Origin: Rotaria socialis
Taxonomy: Eukaryota > Rotifera > Eurotatoria > Philodinida > Philodinidae
Direction of reading: 5' to 3'
Assembly: GCA_905331475.1 (NCBI GenBank)
Contig: CAJNYU010000619.1
Coordinates: 1-64,000, forward strand
Length of the DNA: 64,000 bases
Within the stretch, counting starts at the first letter, position 1; each line of letters starts with the position of its first letter. The position numbers and the translations under genes were made by a program. Under the pieces are notes generated by a model that was not told where the DNA came from, searched no databases, and saw nothing but the letters and a program-made list of their open reading frames with translations. Below, piece by piece: positions 50,372 to 60,820 of this stretch.

Positions 50372-51128
50372 CCAGGTCAATGATTCCGGAAAACGGATAC
50401 CGTGAGGGGTGTCCAAGGGCTGAAGATTAGGAATTCCTCATCAGTTCTCCTAAAATTCTTTGCATACTAAAGGTAAAAATATGAGATATTCACGATAATT
50501 TTTGTTCTTACACTCTTTCGCTTGCAAAATTGTGAGAATCATTAGTTTCATGCGAAAATTGTTTTTAAAACAGCAATATCACGACTTTCGTGAATGGTGA
50601 AGCTGCGAGGAAACTGATAGTTGATTCCCATTTCCTCTCGGTATTATCACAGCAACACTGACAATGGTTCTGCACATTAGAAATTCTTGTTTCTCAGTCC
50701 TTGGGCACTGCTGATTTCATCTTAACACTTCGTTTACGATAACAGTAAACGACTACAAAATATGGTCGCCGATTTTTACCGCCAGTGATAGGTGTGCCGA
50801 TATTGATGGCACGCTTCGATGATTCTCCTTCATTCTCTTTCTGTTCTCTTTCCATTGTTCTAATATCTCTCTACCCTGTCTCTCTCCTATCTCTCTCCTA
50901 TATATACGTGTGTTACGTATGAAGTTGTGACACGACTAGAGATGTCAGATGACACAATACACCATCATACCGACGGGCATAGGCGACACTCTCTAGTTTT
51001 GTCGTTACACTCTGGATATTTGAAGTAGCCTAATAAACATCTTTGCCGAGAATGGCACAAGCTACTCTAATCTAGTTGTTCGCTACAATAGGTATACGGC
51101 CGTTTACGACTCAGGACGATCGACCTGG
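50372..51128. mobile_element. CCAGGTC-ended element nested in the compound foldback
   Basis: The left end is CCAGGTCAATGATTCC and the inverted right end is CCAGGTCGATCGTCC. The left subterminal ACGGATACC also occurs in the element at 60533-60820. The interior is less AT-rich than the host element and includes a CT-rich tract (CTCTCTCCTAT repeated near 50879-50901) and an LTR-like segment at 50911-51087. No target-site duplication was found. Confidence 0.5.
50911..51087. repeat. Possible solo LTR
   Basis: A ~177-bp segment begins TGTTACGTATG and ends TTCGCTACA, giving TG...CA ends. An AATAAA-type motif (CCTAATAAACATC) lies two-thirds along, as in the R region of LTRs. If the start is instead two bases upstream (TGTGTTACG), the flanks ATACG and ATAGG would be a 5-bp duplication with one mismatch. 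The evidence is structural only. Confidence 0.3.
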
Positions 51129-51764
51129 GTAGTAAAGGAACTCTCTAGGCATATGTCTTTATGGATATAAACTTGGTACATATCTCTATCACTGGTAAAA
51201 ACCCATCACGTTTGCTCCAGCCGTAATGGAGATATTCAATTTTCTTTTTTGGTCGCTTATTTCTGGGATACCCGGTAGATATCCTCATTGGTAACTGAGA
51301 GACTTTTATTTTCCAATGAACACTACTGAATTTGGTGACTATCTGTGTACCTATCCACTTCCAGCCAAGTTTTCTCCACCATCTATCCCGCATGATACAG
51401 ATATCAAAGTCATACCTGTTGGCGCCCATTACTATGCAATAGTCTATAGTACAATGAGAAAGAAATATGTTACTTACGCTAGTTATTCGTTATCATCTAC
51501 AAATAGCTATTACTATCTACTTTTCATTTCATTGTTTTTCATGATCATCTATTTTTCTGTCATATAGACACGAAACTCAGTCAATAATATATATAATGTT
51601 ATAGTAAGTTTTAGTTAACGCAATTTCTTTCATCAAATTTCTCATATTTCAAGACATGCTCTTATGGATTAATCAACGTTCAGTCATACATTCTTTTATA
51701 CTATTTCACCTTTTGTCCCTTGAAATGCACTCAGTATTTGATAATTTAGCACGCTCACCGAATC

Positions 51765-52105
51765 CCCAGGCGAATGAATCCGATCAGATCTTATAAATCC
51801 GACGAGCCGACAAAGTCCCATGAGATTCCGGGTTGAGGAGCTACTAACGGGTCCCTAGTGTTGGAATCCGGTGAACATCCGACCAAATCCAACAGTTGAA
51901 TTCGATAGGAATTTTAGAAGTCGGATTCTAACGAGATCCTAAAGAAACCTATCGGATTTTCACCGGTTCCTGCAAGAATCGATCGGATTCCAACACTAGG
52001 ATCCGTGAGTGGGTCTGCAACCCGGATTTACTTAGAATCCTGCAGGAACCGATCGAAATCCGATCGAGTCCGGTTGGATCCAGGTATCGGATTGTTCGTC
52101 CTGGG
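51765..52105. mobile_element. CCCAGGCGAATG-ended MITE nested in the compound foldback
   Basis: The left end is CCCAGGCGAATGAATCCGAT and the inverted right end is CCCAGGACGAACAATCCGAT. The interior is full of ATCCGAT/ATCGGATT motifs in both orientations and contains CCTAGTGTTGGAATCCG, also found at 59624 onward. No coding capacity. No duplication of the flanks was detected. Confidence 0.65.
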
Positions 52106-52719
52106 TCAAGTACTTTGTTTTCTTTTCTCATTGTATTATAGAATATTATATAGTAATGGAAGTCAGCAGTGCTACTCTGGCAACTGTATCATACGGGATA
52201 GATGGTGGATAAAACTTGGCTGGAAGTGGATAGCTATACAGATAGTCACCAATTTCAGTAGTGTTCATTGGAAAATAAAAGTCTCTCGGTTAGTCATGAG
52301 CGTTTTTATTGTTTCGACGTGAATTTTGCAAATGTTGTATATCGATTACTACTAAGTACTTAAGTTATTCTATTAATTAAAAGTATAATTACAGAAGCAG
52401 TTTTTAGTACTTTTGGAAGTATACTAATAATTACTATCAAAAGTATTTTTAATTACTTCGAAAAGCGATAAAGTAGAAATAGTACTTATAATGGAACCTT
52501 TTTAAGTGAATATTAGTATACTTATAAGTAAAAGTACTAATAATTACATTTGGAATTACTAATAGGTACTTTTGGAAGTACTAAAAAGTACTTTTTACTT
52601 ATAAGCATAGTAGTAGCCACTATGAAAAAGGTTCAGTTATAAGTATTTTTTGCCCTAGGTGAAAAAATGTTAAAAGTACTTATCAGTAACGTTTTTGGAT
52701 CAAAAGTTTTACATGGGAT

Positions 52720-53717
52720 TCCTCGTTAAAGAATTTACCATTTGTATTTTTTCATCGAAAATCGAAATCGAAACATTAAATGAATAATAAAAAGTTCTAA
52801 GATGTGAACAAAAACAAAAATAATCAAATTATTCAAAATTTTTCTACGCGCATATCTATCAACAAATGATAAAAACAAAACATATAGGACTCCTCGAATA
52901 GAGCCATCATTGAATTTTCTTGAGTTATATAAATAGAAGATCTGTAAAATGAATATATGAAGACTGAAGTGATATTATTTTATTATTTTAGTGCATAAAT
53001 AGTAAAAGAGCTCCTGTCAGCACTTTTTTATTTTGTTTGTCATTGGAGTAAACAGTTGCATTACTTAACCAGCTCTAAGAAGTTAAAAATTCTACAGCAT
53101 GTTTATTTAAATATTTATTTGACAATAATCAATTTTTGAAAACACTTTTTATCATTATAATAATAGTGTAGAATTAAATTGTTATACTCAATCTGATAAG
53201 AACTATGAGTAGAATAGTATCAAAAAGAGGTTTCATTTCGATTCCATTACGTTTTACAATTCTCTGTTGTAAAAAATTTGAAGATAAATTTTCAAGATAA
53301 AACCAGACTTTTTTATGAATTGTTTTACATCGAGCTATAGTTGAAATGCTTAATACTACAAAAATTTATCTGTCGTCAATATTAGAGTAGTTTTGAAAAT
53401 TGGAATTCTTTTACATTTAATGGAATCAATCAATATCAATTATAAAAGTTCAAAAGAAATGTATTTTGTAGTAGCTATACACTTAGTTCTTCAATCATTA
53501 ATCTTCACTTCTCTTCCAGGTGGAATAATACTAATACTTTTGTTTTATAGTCAGTTTATTGAAAAAACTAGTATTTTAATATATGGCCATGCAACTCAAG
53601 AGTAGATTAAGAAATTCATACTTCCAATATGAATGCAATGAAAAAGAAAATAACTATTTTTCGTATCATCCTCAACCATATCAATCAATTAGTTTTACTT
53701 GATCAATTCTTAACTAT
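52720..53717. other. Intergenic, featureless
   Basis: AT-rich sequence between two foldback elements. Open frames are short and lack motifs. I see nothing to annotate. Confidence 0.5.
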
Positions 53718-55342
53718 ACGTAGGATATTTTGGAGCTGGATTCAAGTATTCCGCAACTGGATTCGCCTGCAGGTTATACCAAAGCGTAAAAAGACTATAC
53801 CAACGTAGATCTCGACGAGTTCTATCGATTCCGCTAATTACCTTTTTTTAACAGGACCCTCCATTCAAGGAGAAAAACCTGAAGTACTAGCAAAAATTAA
53901 CAAAAAATTCAGTGTTTTTTGTAAAACTTGTCGCGATTCGCTCAAAGGTTAGACCAAACGACGAAGCTTTATCAGGAGACAGAGCTTGAGATGCTCTATC
54001 GAATGATCACCATTCCGGCCAAATTCCATTATCCGATCCCTGAAAAACCAACTGAACAAGATCTGGAGTCGGATTTTCTCTGTAACTCGCACCGGGATTC
54101 ACCTGTAGGTTATACCAAAAGATAAAAGTGGTATACCAAGATAGAACTCGCCGAGCTCTACCGAATGAATATCTTTCGAGCACTATTTCATGCTAAGATC
54201 CCCTCCGAAAGGGCAAATTCAGATCATCGTTCAACATTCATTAGAATTAGTATTTCTTTTTTTTGTATCTAACATACAAAAGCGAACATTAATAGATTTT
54301 GTTTCCTTTATATTCAAGATGGAAATATGTTTCTAAGTCTTCTTTTTTATGTGTTAGATTTTATTTTTATTTTTTTCTAATTCTAATATCTTTTTAATTT
54401 GAAATAGTTGAGATGTTCGTAAATCAACGAAATTCTAATATTTTATTTTATTTTATTTTCGTCAAGAAATTGTATATATGAAGAAAGAGAAAAGAAAACT
54501 ATTGGTGAATAGGGTCTTATTTGTATGAAGTCCAAAAACAGAGAAAAATGCTTTTTTCTTCTTCATACGTTAAGAACCTTATTAGCCAATAGCTTTTTTC
54601 CTATGCCTCCACATGTATCGTTTTTTCAAGAAAATAATAAAATATGAATAAGATGATGTCGTTCACTTACCGTCATATCAAACCGTTCAAATCAAACAGG
54701 ACTAAAAATTATTAGGAAAAAAACAAAATAATAAAAGAATAAGAAATCTTTAGCTTTTTTCTTTCAAAAAAATAAAATTTATTAATGTTTAATTTTATGT
54801 GTTGGGTACAAAACCAAAATAGAAAAACAATAAATTTTCTAAGGAACCTTGGATTAAGATCTGGATTTGCTCTTTCGGTGGGGATGCTAGCATGGAATTG
54901 AGCTTAAAAGGTGTCTATTCGGTAGGACTCGGCGAGTTTTATCTTGGATAACCTACAGGTGAATCCCGGTGCGAGTTACAGAGAAAATCCGACTCCAGAT
55001 CTTGTTCAGTTGGTTTTCAGGGATCGGATAATGGAATTTGGCCGGAATGGTGATCATTCGATAGAGCGTCTCAAGCTCTATCTCCCGATAAAGCTTCGTC
55101 GTTTGGTCTAACCTTTGAGCGAATCGCGACAAGTTTTACAAAAAATACTGAATTTTTTGTTAATTTTTGCTAGTACTTCAGGTTTTTCTCCTTGAATGGA
55201 GGGTCCTGTTAAAAAAAGGTAATTAACGGAATCGATAGAACTCGTCGAGATCTACGTTGGTATAGTCTTTTTACGCTTTGGTATAACCTGTAGGCGAATC
55301 CAGTTGCGGAATACTTGAATACAGCTCCAAGATATCCTACGT
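53718..55342. mobile_element. Large foldback element, ~0.5-kb arms
   Basis: Arms 53718-54225 and 54858-55342 are long, highly similar inverted repeats with a few substitutions and indels. Outer ends read ACGTAGGATAT in both arms. Arms are more GC-rich than the 632-bp spacer. The spacer itself contains a further inverted pair (CTATTGGTGAATAGGGTCTT near 54510 against CTATTGGCTAATAAGGTTCT inverted, near 54570-54590). A 65-residue protein-like frame lies in the left arm (53928-54125, containing ITIPAKFHYPIPEKPTEQ), and the right-arm copy is shifted by a missing A. No transposase or recognisable domain is present. Confidence 0.85.
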
Positions 55343-55868
55343 GCATGGTAACTACCTGCATTGATGCACTGGTCGAAACGTTTTAGGAACATTAGAATCA
55401 AAAGGAGTAAGTATAATATTTCTAGATTTTCTTTCTATGTGATTAGATGATTTCAGAATAATCCTTATACATAAATTATTTCGAACGGATTTTGTCTTCA
55501 TTGACACATAAGGACATCTGTTAATGACTTATGTATATATTAAACTTATTTTATTGTTTATATGAAATAAGTAATTGAATATAATCTTATATAAATAAAA
55601 ATAAAAATAAATCCAGTTAAAATTGACTGCTTAAAACTACTACCATAGATTTGTCCTTATGGATTGGCCTCCTCAGTCTCCCTTTAAGTTTCTATAAGAA
55701 TCCATTTAAGGGCAATATTTGCTTATTTTACATTTGTTCGACGTAATTTTTCTCTGTAAATGCGACATTGTTTTAGATTTTGATTTTATTTTTCAAAAAC
55801 AAAAAAAATCTAGAAACTTTGTTTATTATTCTTGTTTTTGACTTGATCATCCACATAAATTAGTATTG
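55343..55868. other. Upstream region of the caprin gene
   Basis: Presumed promoter and 5' UTR. AT-rich, with no distinct element that I can support. Confidence 0.5.
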
Positions 55869-57949
55869 ATGAGAATGCCGTCTGGTACTGATTTTCAACA
55901 ACAACAACAACAACAACAAACATCATCAAATAACCATGGAAAATCTACACCACCACCGCCACCACCAACACAACAAACAACATCAATGGATCCAAATAGT
56001 AATGATCCAATAATACAAGCTATTCTCGTTTTAGAAAAAAAACAGCGAAATTTAGGAAAACGAAAGGTACTTTCTTTCTTAAACATTCTTTTCCTAAAGA
56101 ATTCACTTCCGTTTTTTGTTCAGGAGAAATTAGAAATTTATGAAAAAGAAGCAAAAGATGGTAAAGAATTAAATAAAGATCAGAAAGAAGCATTAGCTAA
56201 ATATCCTGAAGTTCTTGGTCAAATCGAATGTGTTAAAGAACTCAGTGAACAATTTAAAAAAATTCAAACAGAGGTTTTCTTTTTATTTATTTACTTTTTT
56301 TCGTAAATCGTTATCAAAAAAAATTATTTTAGTCAGTCAAAAATCAGAAACGTCTTTCAAAACAAGCAACTGAAGAAAAGCGCTTATTAATCTCGGAACG
56401 TTTACGTGAATATGCACAAATTCGATATTTATTTGATCATCGACCAACAGTTAGCCAAGAAATTTAGAAAAAAACTAGTCGTCAATTCTCATATCTATTT
56501 TTATTTCAGTCATTAAAACCTGAAGAATCAGCATTGTTAGATGCGTTATCTGCTATAATAATCCCATCAGATAACTCATTAAATTCAATATCTCGTTCAG
56601 TCGATACGGTTTTATCAATTTATCAAGGTGGTCCATCATCGATAATAAAAGCGGTTACAGGAAAAACACCACAAGAACTACGGGAAATATTCGAACAATT
56701 CATAAAAGATATTGATCTTCAAACAACTTCTACTTCGTCTTCTGTACCTCCTCCACAAGAAGAACAAAGAAAAGAAACAAAAGAAACAAATGATATTCAA
56801 TCAGCTAATAGAAATATAAATGAATATCCATCACAATTTGATACAAGAAATGAAAATATTCCACTTGAACAAATTATACAAAATAGTCCTTTCTTTTCTA
56901 TTGACATGAATAATCAACAAACTCAAGACAATAATCGCGATCAATCACCTGATCCAAATCAATATTTACAAACATTTACTGTAGTCAATTCAAGTAAACG
57001 CATTTTTATTCGAAATCTTTATTTTTCGATTTCGATTTCATTTTATTTTTTATTCAGACATTAATGATCAAACGTCATCATCGATGCAAAATCAACAACA
57101 AGAAGAATCAGCTAAGGTTGTTTCTACAAATGATGATCAACACCATTTAGATGAACAATGGCAACATCAAGGCGGTAATGGAGCTACTCAAAGAACAGTA
57201 CAATATCATAATGGAAGTGGAAACAAGCATTATAATCGTGGTGGACCAAATTCTTATCATCAGCAACAATGGAGAGGATCACGTAATTATTTTTTTGGAG
57301 GTTTTTATTTTATAAATAGAAATATTTCTCGGTTAAAGAATTCGACTGAAAAAATACTCTCCTATTGTATATGAGTTGATGCTAAATATAGTGATTATTT
57401 ATCTAATGAACTTTGAAAGATTTGTTTTTTTTGACAAAAATAGAAATCGTTTTTTAAGCGTAAGAAATGTATATTTCAATATATTAAAATAATCTCCTTG
57501 TCTGATCTATGATAGATTAGGCATTCTGTCCAAGGATAAAAGCATAGTCAAGCCAAGGCGAGATATACAATTATATATGCAAAGAAATCCTCTTGCATAA
57601 GTTAACCATCGAGACCTTGACTTCTATTTTGCCAATAAATAAGATACTATTTTTAATTATTATAAGGTGGTAGTCGATATGATAACTCTTACGGTAATGG
57701 CCAACGACAATTCAATGATAGCAACCGAGCAAGAAATGGATCTAGTTCGAACTATCGTGGTAAGAAGTAACATCGACTTAAATATATTCACTTGTAAATT
57801 ATTTTGAAGGTAATCGTGGAGGAAATCCTCGTGGTGGTAATCGTGGCTATTATAATAATTCGAACGAATATCAAAAACCTGCTCCATATCAACAAAATAA
57901 TGAACAACGTCAACAAATTCGATCAGCTCCTCCATCGGAACAACAATGA
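55869..57949 (+). CDS. caprin: Caprin homologue (RNA-granule protein)
   Basis: Caprins are cytoplasmic RNA-binding proteins that associate with G3BP and FMRP in stress and neuronal RNA granules. Seven exons: 55869-56066, 56124-56273, 56333-56449, 56510-56993, 57058-57282, 57667-57759, 57810-57949; phases close to 468 residues. A poly-Q and poly-P N-terminus precedes the conserved caprin coiled coil: ILVLEKKQRNLGKRKEKLEI near residue 54, KELNKDQKEALAKYPEVLGQ near 85, then KNQKRLSKQATEEKRLLISE. A helical region with LKPEESALLDALS follows (near 155). The second half is Gln/Asn-rich and ends in an RG/RGG-type tail (SNYRGNRGGNPRGGNRGYY), typical of RNA binding. An in-frame Met lies upstream only as a TTG codon at 55866, so I take ATG 55869. 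Exon 3 must end at 56449, because the frame otherwise meets a TAG at about 56465. Confidence 0.9.
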
Positions 57950-58503
57950 TTGATTGACTTACGTTTCAATTTTTTCCTAGTTGAGTGACAGTTTATCTAT
58001 GATGACGTTTTCTTGTTTGTTGTGTTATCTCGTTAAAAAAAGCTCTCTTTACTGATGATGAAATACCTTTGTCTTTTTTCTACCATTTCTTTTCTCATTT
58101 TGTTTCTGCTCTTGGGTGTGATGACCATGTTACGATGATTAAGAGAAGAAAAACAAATTTATTATTTGTGTGTTTATTCAAACAGATAATAAGAGGATTA
58201 ACACAAATTTTGATAACTACTTAATTATTCTAGCCTGTGAAAATAGTTTTCGATATTTCTCAGAAGAGATATCAAATAGAAGCAATCGACATTGGATATA
58301 TTTTCAAAGAAGAAATTCAGTCGATGGAAAGTCACATTTTGTTCTTCTAATTATACAAAAAAATTACAACTATTGATAGTTTACAATTGATAAGTCGGAA
58401 GATAATTGCATCTGAAATGTCAAGATGAAAGAGAATATTTGTATTGCATTAGAATAGTTCTTGTTTATATTATCTGTATAGAAATAAATCGAACAGAGGA
58501 CCC
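57950..58503. other. 3' region of the caprin gene
   Basis: Likely contains the caprin 3' UTR. An AATAAA is present near 58484. No other gene is visible before the tRNA. Confidence 0.4.
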
Positions 58504-58509
58504 AAAAAA
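58504..58509 (-). terminator. RNA polymerase III terminator of tRNA-Met
   Basis: Six consecutive T on the minus strand, eight bases past the tRNA 3' end, a standard Pol III stop signal. Confidence 0.75.
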
Positions 58510-58516
58510 GGAGATC

Positions 58517-58589
58517 TGCCCCGGGTGAGGATCGAACTCACGGCCTTCAGATTATGAGACTGACGCTCTACCGACTGAGCCACCGCGGC
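58517..58589 (-). tRNA. tRNA-Met (CAU), elongator type
   Basis: The 73-nt minus-strand sequence folds as a cloverleaf. The D-arm region contains the A box TGGCTCAGTCGG; the anticodon loop is CTCATAA with anticodon CAU; the T arm is GTGAG-TTCGATC-CTCAC and contains the B box. The anticodon arm, CAGTCTCATAATCTG, matches the elongator rather than the initiator form. The acceptor stem GCCGCGG/CCGGGGC has one G-G mismatch at pair 4. CCA is not encoded. There is no intron. Confidence 0.93.
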
Positions 58590-59072
58590 GAAAATAATAT
58601 CAACAAAATAGAGATTTATCGATACATAAATTATTCTAGAATAGATGATTCAACGATTATTGTCATTTTATATGAGTGGATATCTTTATCTTATCTGGTC
58701 AAGTGTTATGGATAGACTTGCGTAGGAATTCTTTTTTCTCCAGTCAACATCAAAGATATTGTTGGGAATTATTCAATTAGAGATTTGAGGGTGTGGGTGT
58801 TTGGGTGTTACTCTGACCTGAAGCAGGACTGGGTGAGTTTCTACGAGCCGTTTCAAAAAAAAATTTTCGCTCTTGAGATAATAGATTTTTTGTAAGAGCA
58901 TCCTCCTCAAAAATTGACTATTTTGTGATTTTTTATCAGACTTATATCTCGTCAAGAAAGTATTTGTTTTGCTTGAAGTTTTTACTGTATGTGCATCTTT
59001 AGTTGAGACATTTTTCCTTAAAATATGAGCTCGAACAGATGAATGATCGATGAGTTGAGCTTCAGTACCGTA
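58590..59072. other. Intergenic, featureless
   Basis: No gene or repeat recognised between the tRNA and the first CCCAGG-ended element. Confidence 0.5.
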
Positions 59073-59267
59073 CCCAGGTCGACGATTACGGACTTCGTAT
59101 ACGCTTCCTATACGACCGCAAACGAACGTATTTTAGCGTTTTACATGGTCCAGTATTACAGTCGTATATCGGCGTGACCGTATACGGAGAAATACGGAAT
59201 AAAACGGAGATTGTATTACGAACTGTGTATACGACGACCGTAAACGACCGTACTTGTTTGATCTGGG
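59073..59267. mobile_element. CCCAGG-ended MITE rich in CGTATACG/ACCGTA motifs
   Basis: The left end is CCCAGGTCGACGATTACGG and the inverted right end is CCCAGATCAAACAAGTACGG. The interior repeats TACGG, CGTATACG and ACGACCGTA in both orientations, so most of it can pair with itself. No coding capacity. No obvious target-site duplication. Confidence 0.6.
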
Positions 59268-59501
59268 CAGGTAGATTAAAAAAATGTAATGTTTCAAGAA
59301 TGGAACAAGACTATTTTTAAACGATTTGCGCATGAATTCATCAAACACTTGCCTCTATCATGCAAAAAAAGTGTCAGTTAAATGAACCGTTGTTGATTAA
59401 GCAGGTCAGTTGTGATTTATCTAGACTGCTATAAAATAAAATATCTTCTATGGTACAATGAGGAAAATGCGTTTTTGTTTTGAAATATATTGCAAATTAC
59501 T

Positions 59502-59692
59502 CAGGGGAATGATTCCGACAGTAGAATCCTATCGGATTCGTGTCGGAAGCTTATAGGATATAGTATGGATTTCATTAAATCGACGAAACCCTATCGGTAT
59601 CCGGGTGTGCGACCGACAATCGGAATCCTAGTGTTGGACTCCGATAGGTTCTAGTGTCGGAATTTAACGGAATCCAACATAAGCATTCGCCC
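59502..59692. mobile_element. Decayed relative of the 51.8-kb MITE
   Basis: The left end CAGGGGAATGATTCCGAC resembles the CAGGCGAATGAATCCGAT terminus at 51767. The interior CCTAGTGTTGGACTCCG (59627 onward) matches CCTAGTGTTGGAATCCG near 51856. Its right end, GCATTCGCCCAGG, runs into the next element, so the exact boundary is ambiguous. Confidence 0.5.
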
Positions 59693-59943
59693 AGGCAGAA
59701 CTCGTATGGCGGGAAACGTGGCAGCAGTATTCCGGTCGGAATTTTTCCTGTGAATTCCCAGCGATTTCCTGTGCTTTCAGGCAGTAACCGATTGGAAAAT
59801 CACCGGAAAACAACCAAAAATTTCCGGCCGAAACACTGCTTCCGATTCCCGCGATTTCCAGCGTTTTCCTACAGGATACGGTGGTTTTCCCCGCATTTTC
59901 CTGCCGGTTCCCGCAGTATCCGTTCTCAGGAATCATTGACCTG
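59690..59943. mobile_element. CCCAGG-ended foldback MITE, copy A
   Basis: The left end is CCCAGGCAGAACTCG and the inverted right end is CAGGTCAATGATTCC. Internally GGCAGCAGTATTCCGGTCGG is matched by an inverted AGCAGTGTTTCGGCCGGAA segment, giving a long hairpin. It is a diverged relative of the element at 60533-60820. The open frames on both strands across it are by-products of the high GC content. Confidence 0.65.
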
Positions 59944-60149
59944 CGTGTCCAGCACAGACACTACGTGAATTCAACAGGGTACTCTGCCCTGCCCGGGCCA
60001 CATAGCCGAATAGAAACAGGATGTATTTTTAATTTATGCTCTTTTTTTCAATAGGGCATGACAGGGTTCAAAAACTCACCCTGTGGAGATCTGTGGTAAG
60101 AAACAACAAAGAAAATTATTGTTGCTCACCGGAAAAATAACGAGTTACA

Positions 60150-60442
60150 ATGGCTGGTAGTAATCCTCTATCCTCCACTGCGGACAATGCTACTCATGAA
60201 TGTCATCCTCTCAAAGAATATAGCGCGAGTGCAACAAATCAGGTGGTAATAAATTTTATCTTATATTGGTATCGCGAGTATCTATAACAAATAGGTGCAC
60301 ATCATCAAAAACTAGACACTAACAAGATCTTATATAACTTTTTATTCTAAATTCCTATGGGCATATATGTTACAACAATGGACATGTCTCACATTGTATG
60401 CGTGACTACGTCGTCGGGATTGGATAGATTGCATCTGATCCG
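60150..60442 (+). pseudogene. Possible gene fragment of unknown family
   Basis: An ATG at 60150 opens 31 codons (including NATHECHPLKEYSASATNQ) ending at a GT donor at 60243. About 100 bp further a frame reads YNNGHVSHCMRDYVVGIG, meets TAG, then continues IASDP to a GTGAGT donor near 60442. The Cys/His content suggests a zinc-binding segment, but I do not recognise the family and no good acceptor precedes the second piece. It lies between two foldback copies, so it could be cargo or a decayed host gene. Confidence 0.25.
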
Positions 60443-60532
60443 GTGAGTCGATATAAATAACGATCACTTGCCTACCTGCCACCTACATCTACCCATTTGA
60501 TATGAAAACTGTATGCATTCTAGCTATAGCCT

Positions 60533-60820
60533 CCCAGGCCGTAGAGGTACGGTGGGAAACGGCAGGAAAGGACGGGAAATCGCTGGAAAGTGGAAGCAGT
60601 ATTCCGGCCGGAAATTATCGGAATTTTTTCCTAAGGATTCCGGTCAGTTTCCTGTAGTTTCCGGTTGGAAGATGATCGGAATATACCGGAAAAAAATCCG
60701 TCAATTTCCGGTAGGAATACTGCTTCCACTTTCTAGCACTTTCTGGCCAGATACGGTGATTTTTCCGCATTTTACCGGTCGGTCCCTAAGGTATCCGTCC
60801 TCCAGAATCATTGACCTGGG
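60533..60820. mobile_element. CCCAGG-ended foldback MITE, copy B
   Basis: The left end is CCCAGGCCGTAGAGG and the inverted right end is CCCAGGTCAATGATTCTGG. Internal inverted segments pair AAGTGGAAGCAGTATTCCGG with its complement near 60715-60745. Related to copy A and, by its right end, to the element at 50372. No transposase frame and no clear flank duplication. Confidence 0.7.

Larger units (their letters stand above)
50077..52719. mobile_element. Compound foldback element with AGTACTT-rich ends
   Basis: The outer termini ATCCCGTGTAAAAC (50077-50090) and, inverted, ATCCCATGTAAAAC (52706-52719) form the TIR. The 4 bp TCCT flanks both sides, a possible target-site duplication. About 250-350 bp inside each end is packed with AGTACTT/AAGTACT/AAGTATT motifs. 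Further in, a second inverted pair about 160 bp long (about 51291-51452 and 52133-52296) shares long stretches such as GACTTTTATTTTCCAATGAA. Two other TIR elements appear inserted into it (50372-51128 and 51765-52105). No transposase frame is visible. Confidence 0.65.

Noticed and set aside
55895-56086. Minus-strand frame ending in a poly-Cys run
   Set aside because: It is antisense to the poly-Gln-coding CAA run of the caprin gene.
59654-59968. Open frames on both strands of about 90-104 residues
   Set aside because: They overlap a GC-rich foldback MITE. Both-strand openness comes from its composition and inverted structure.
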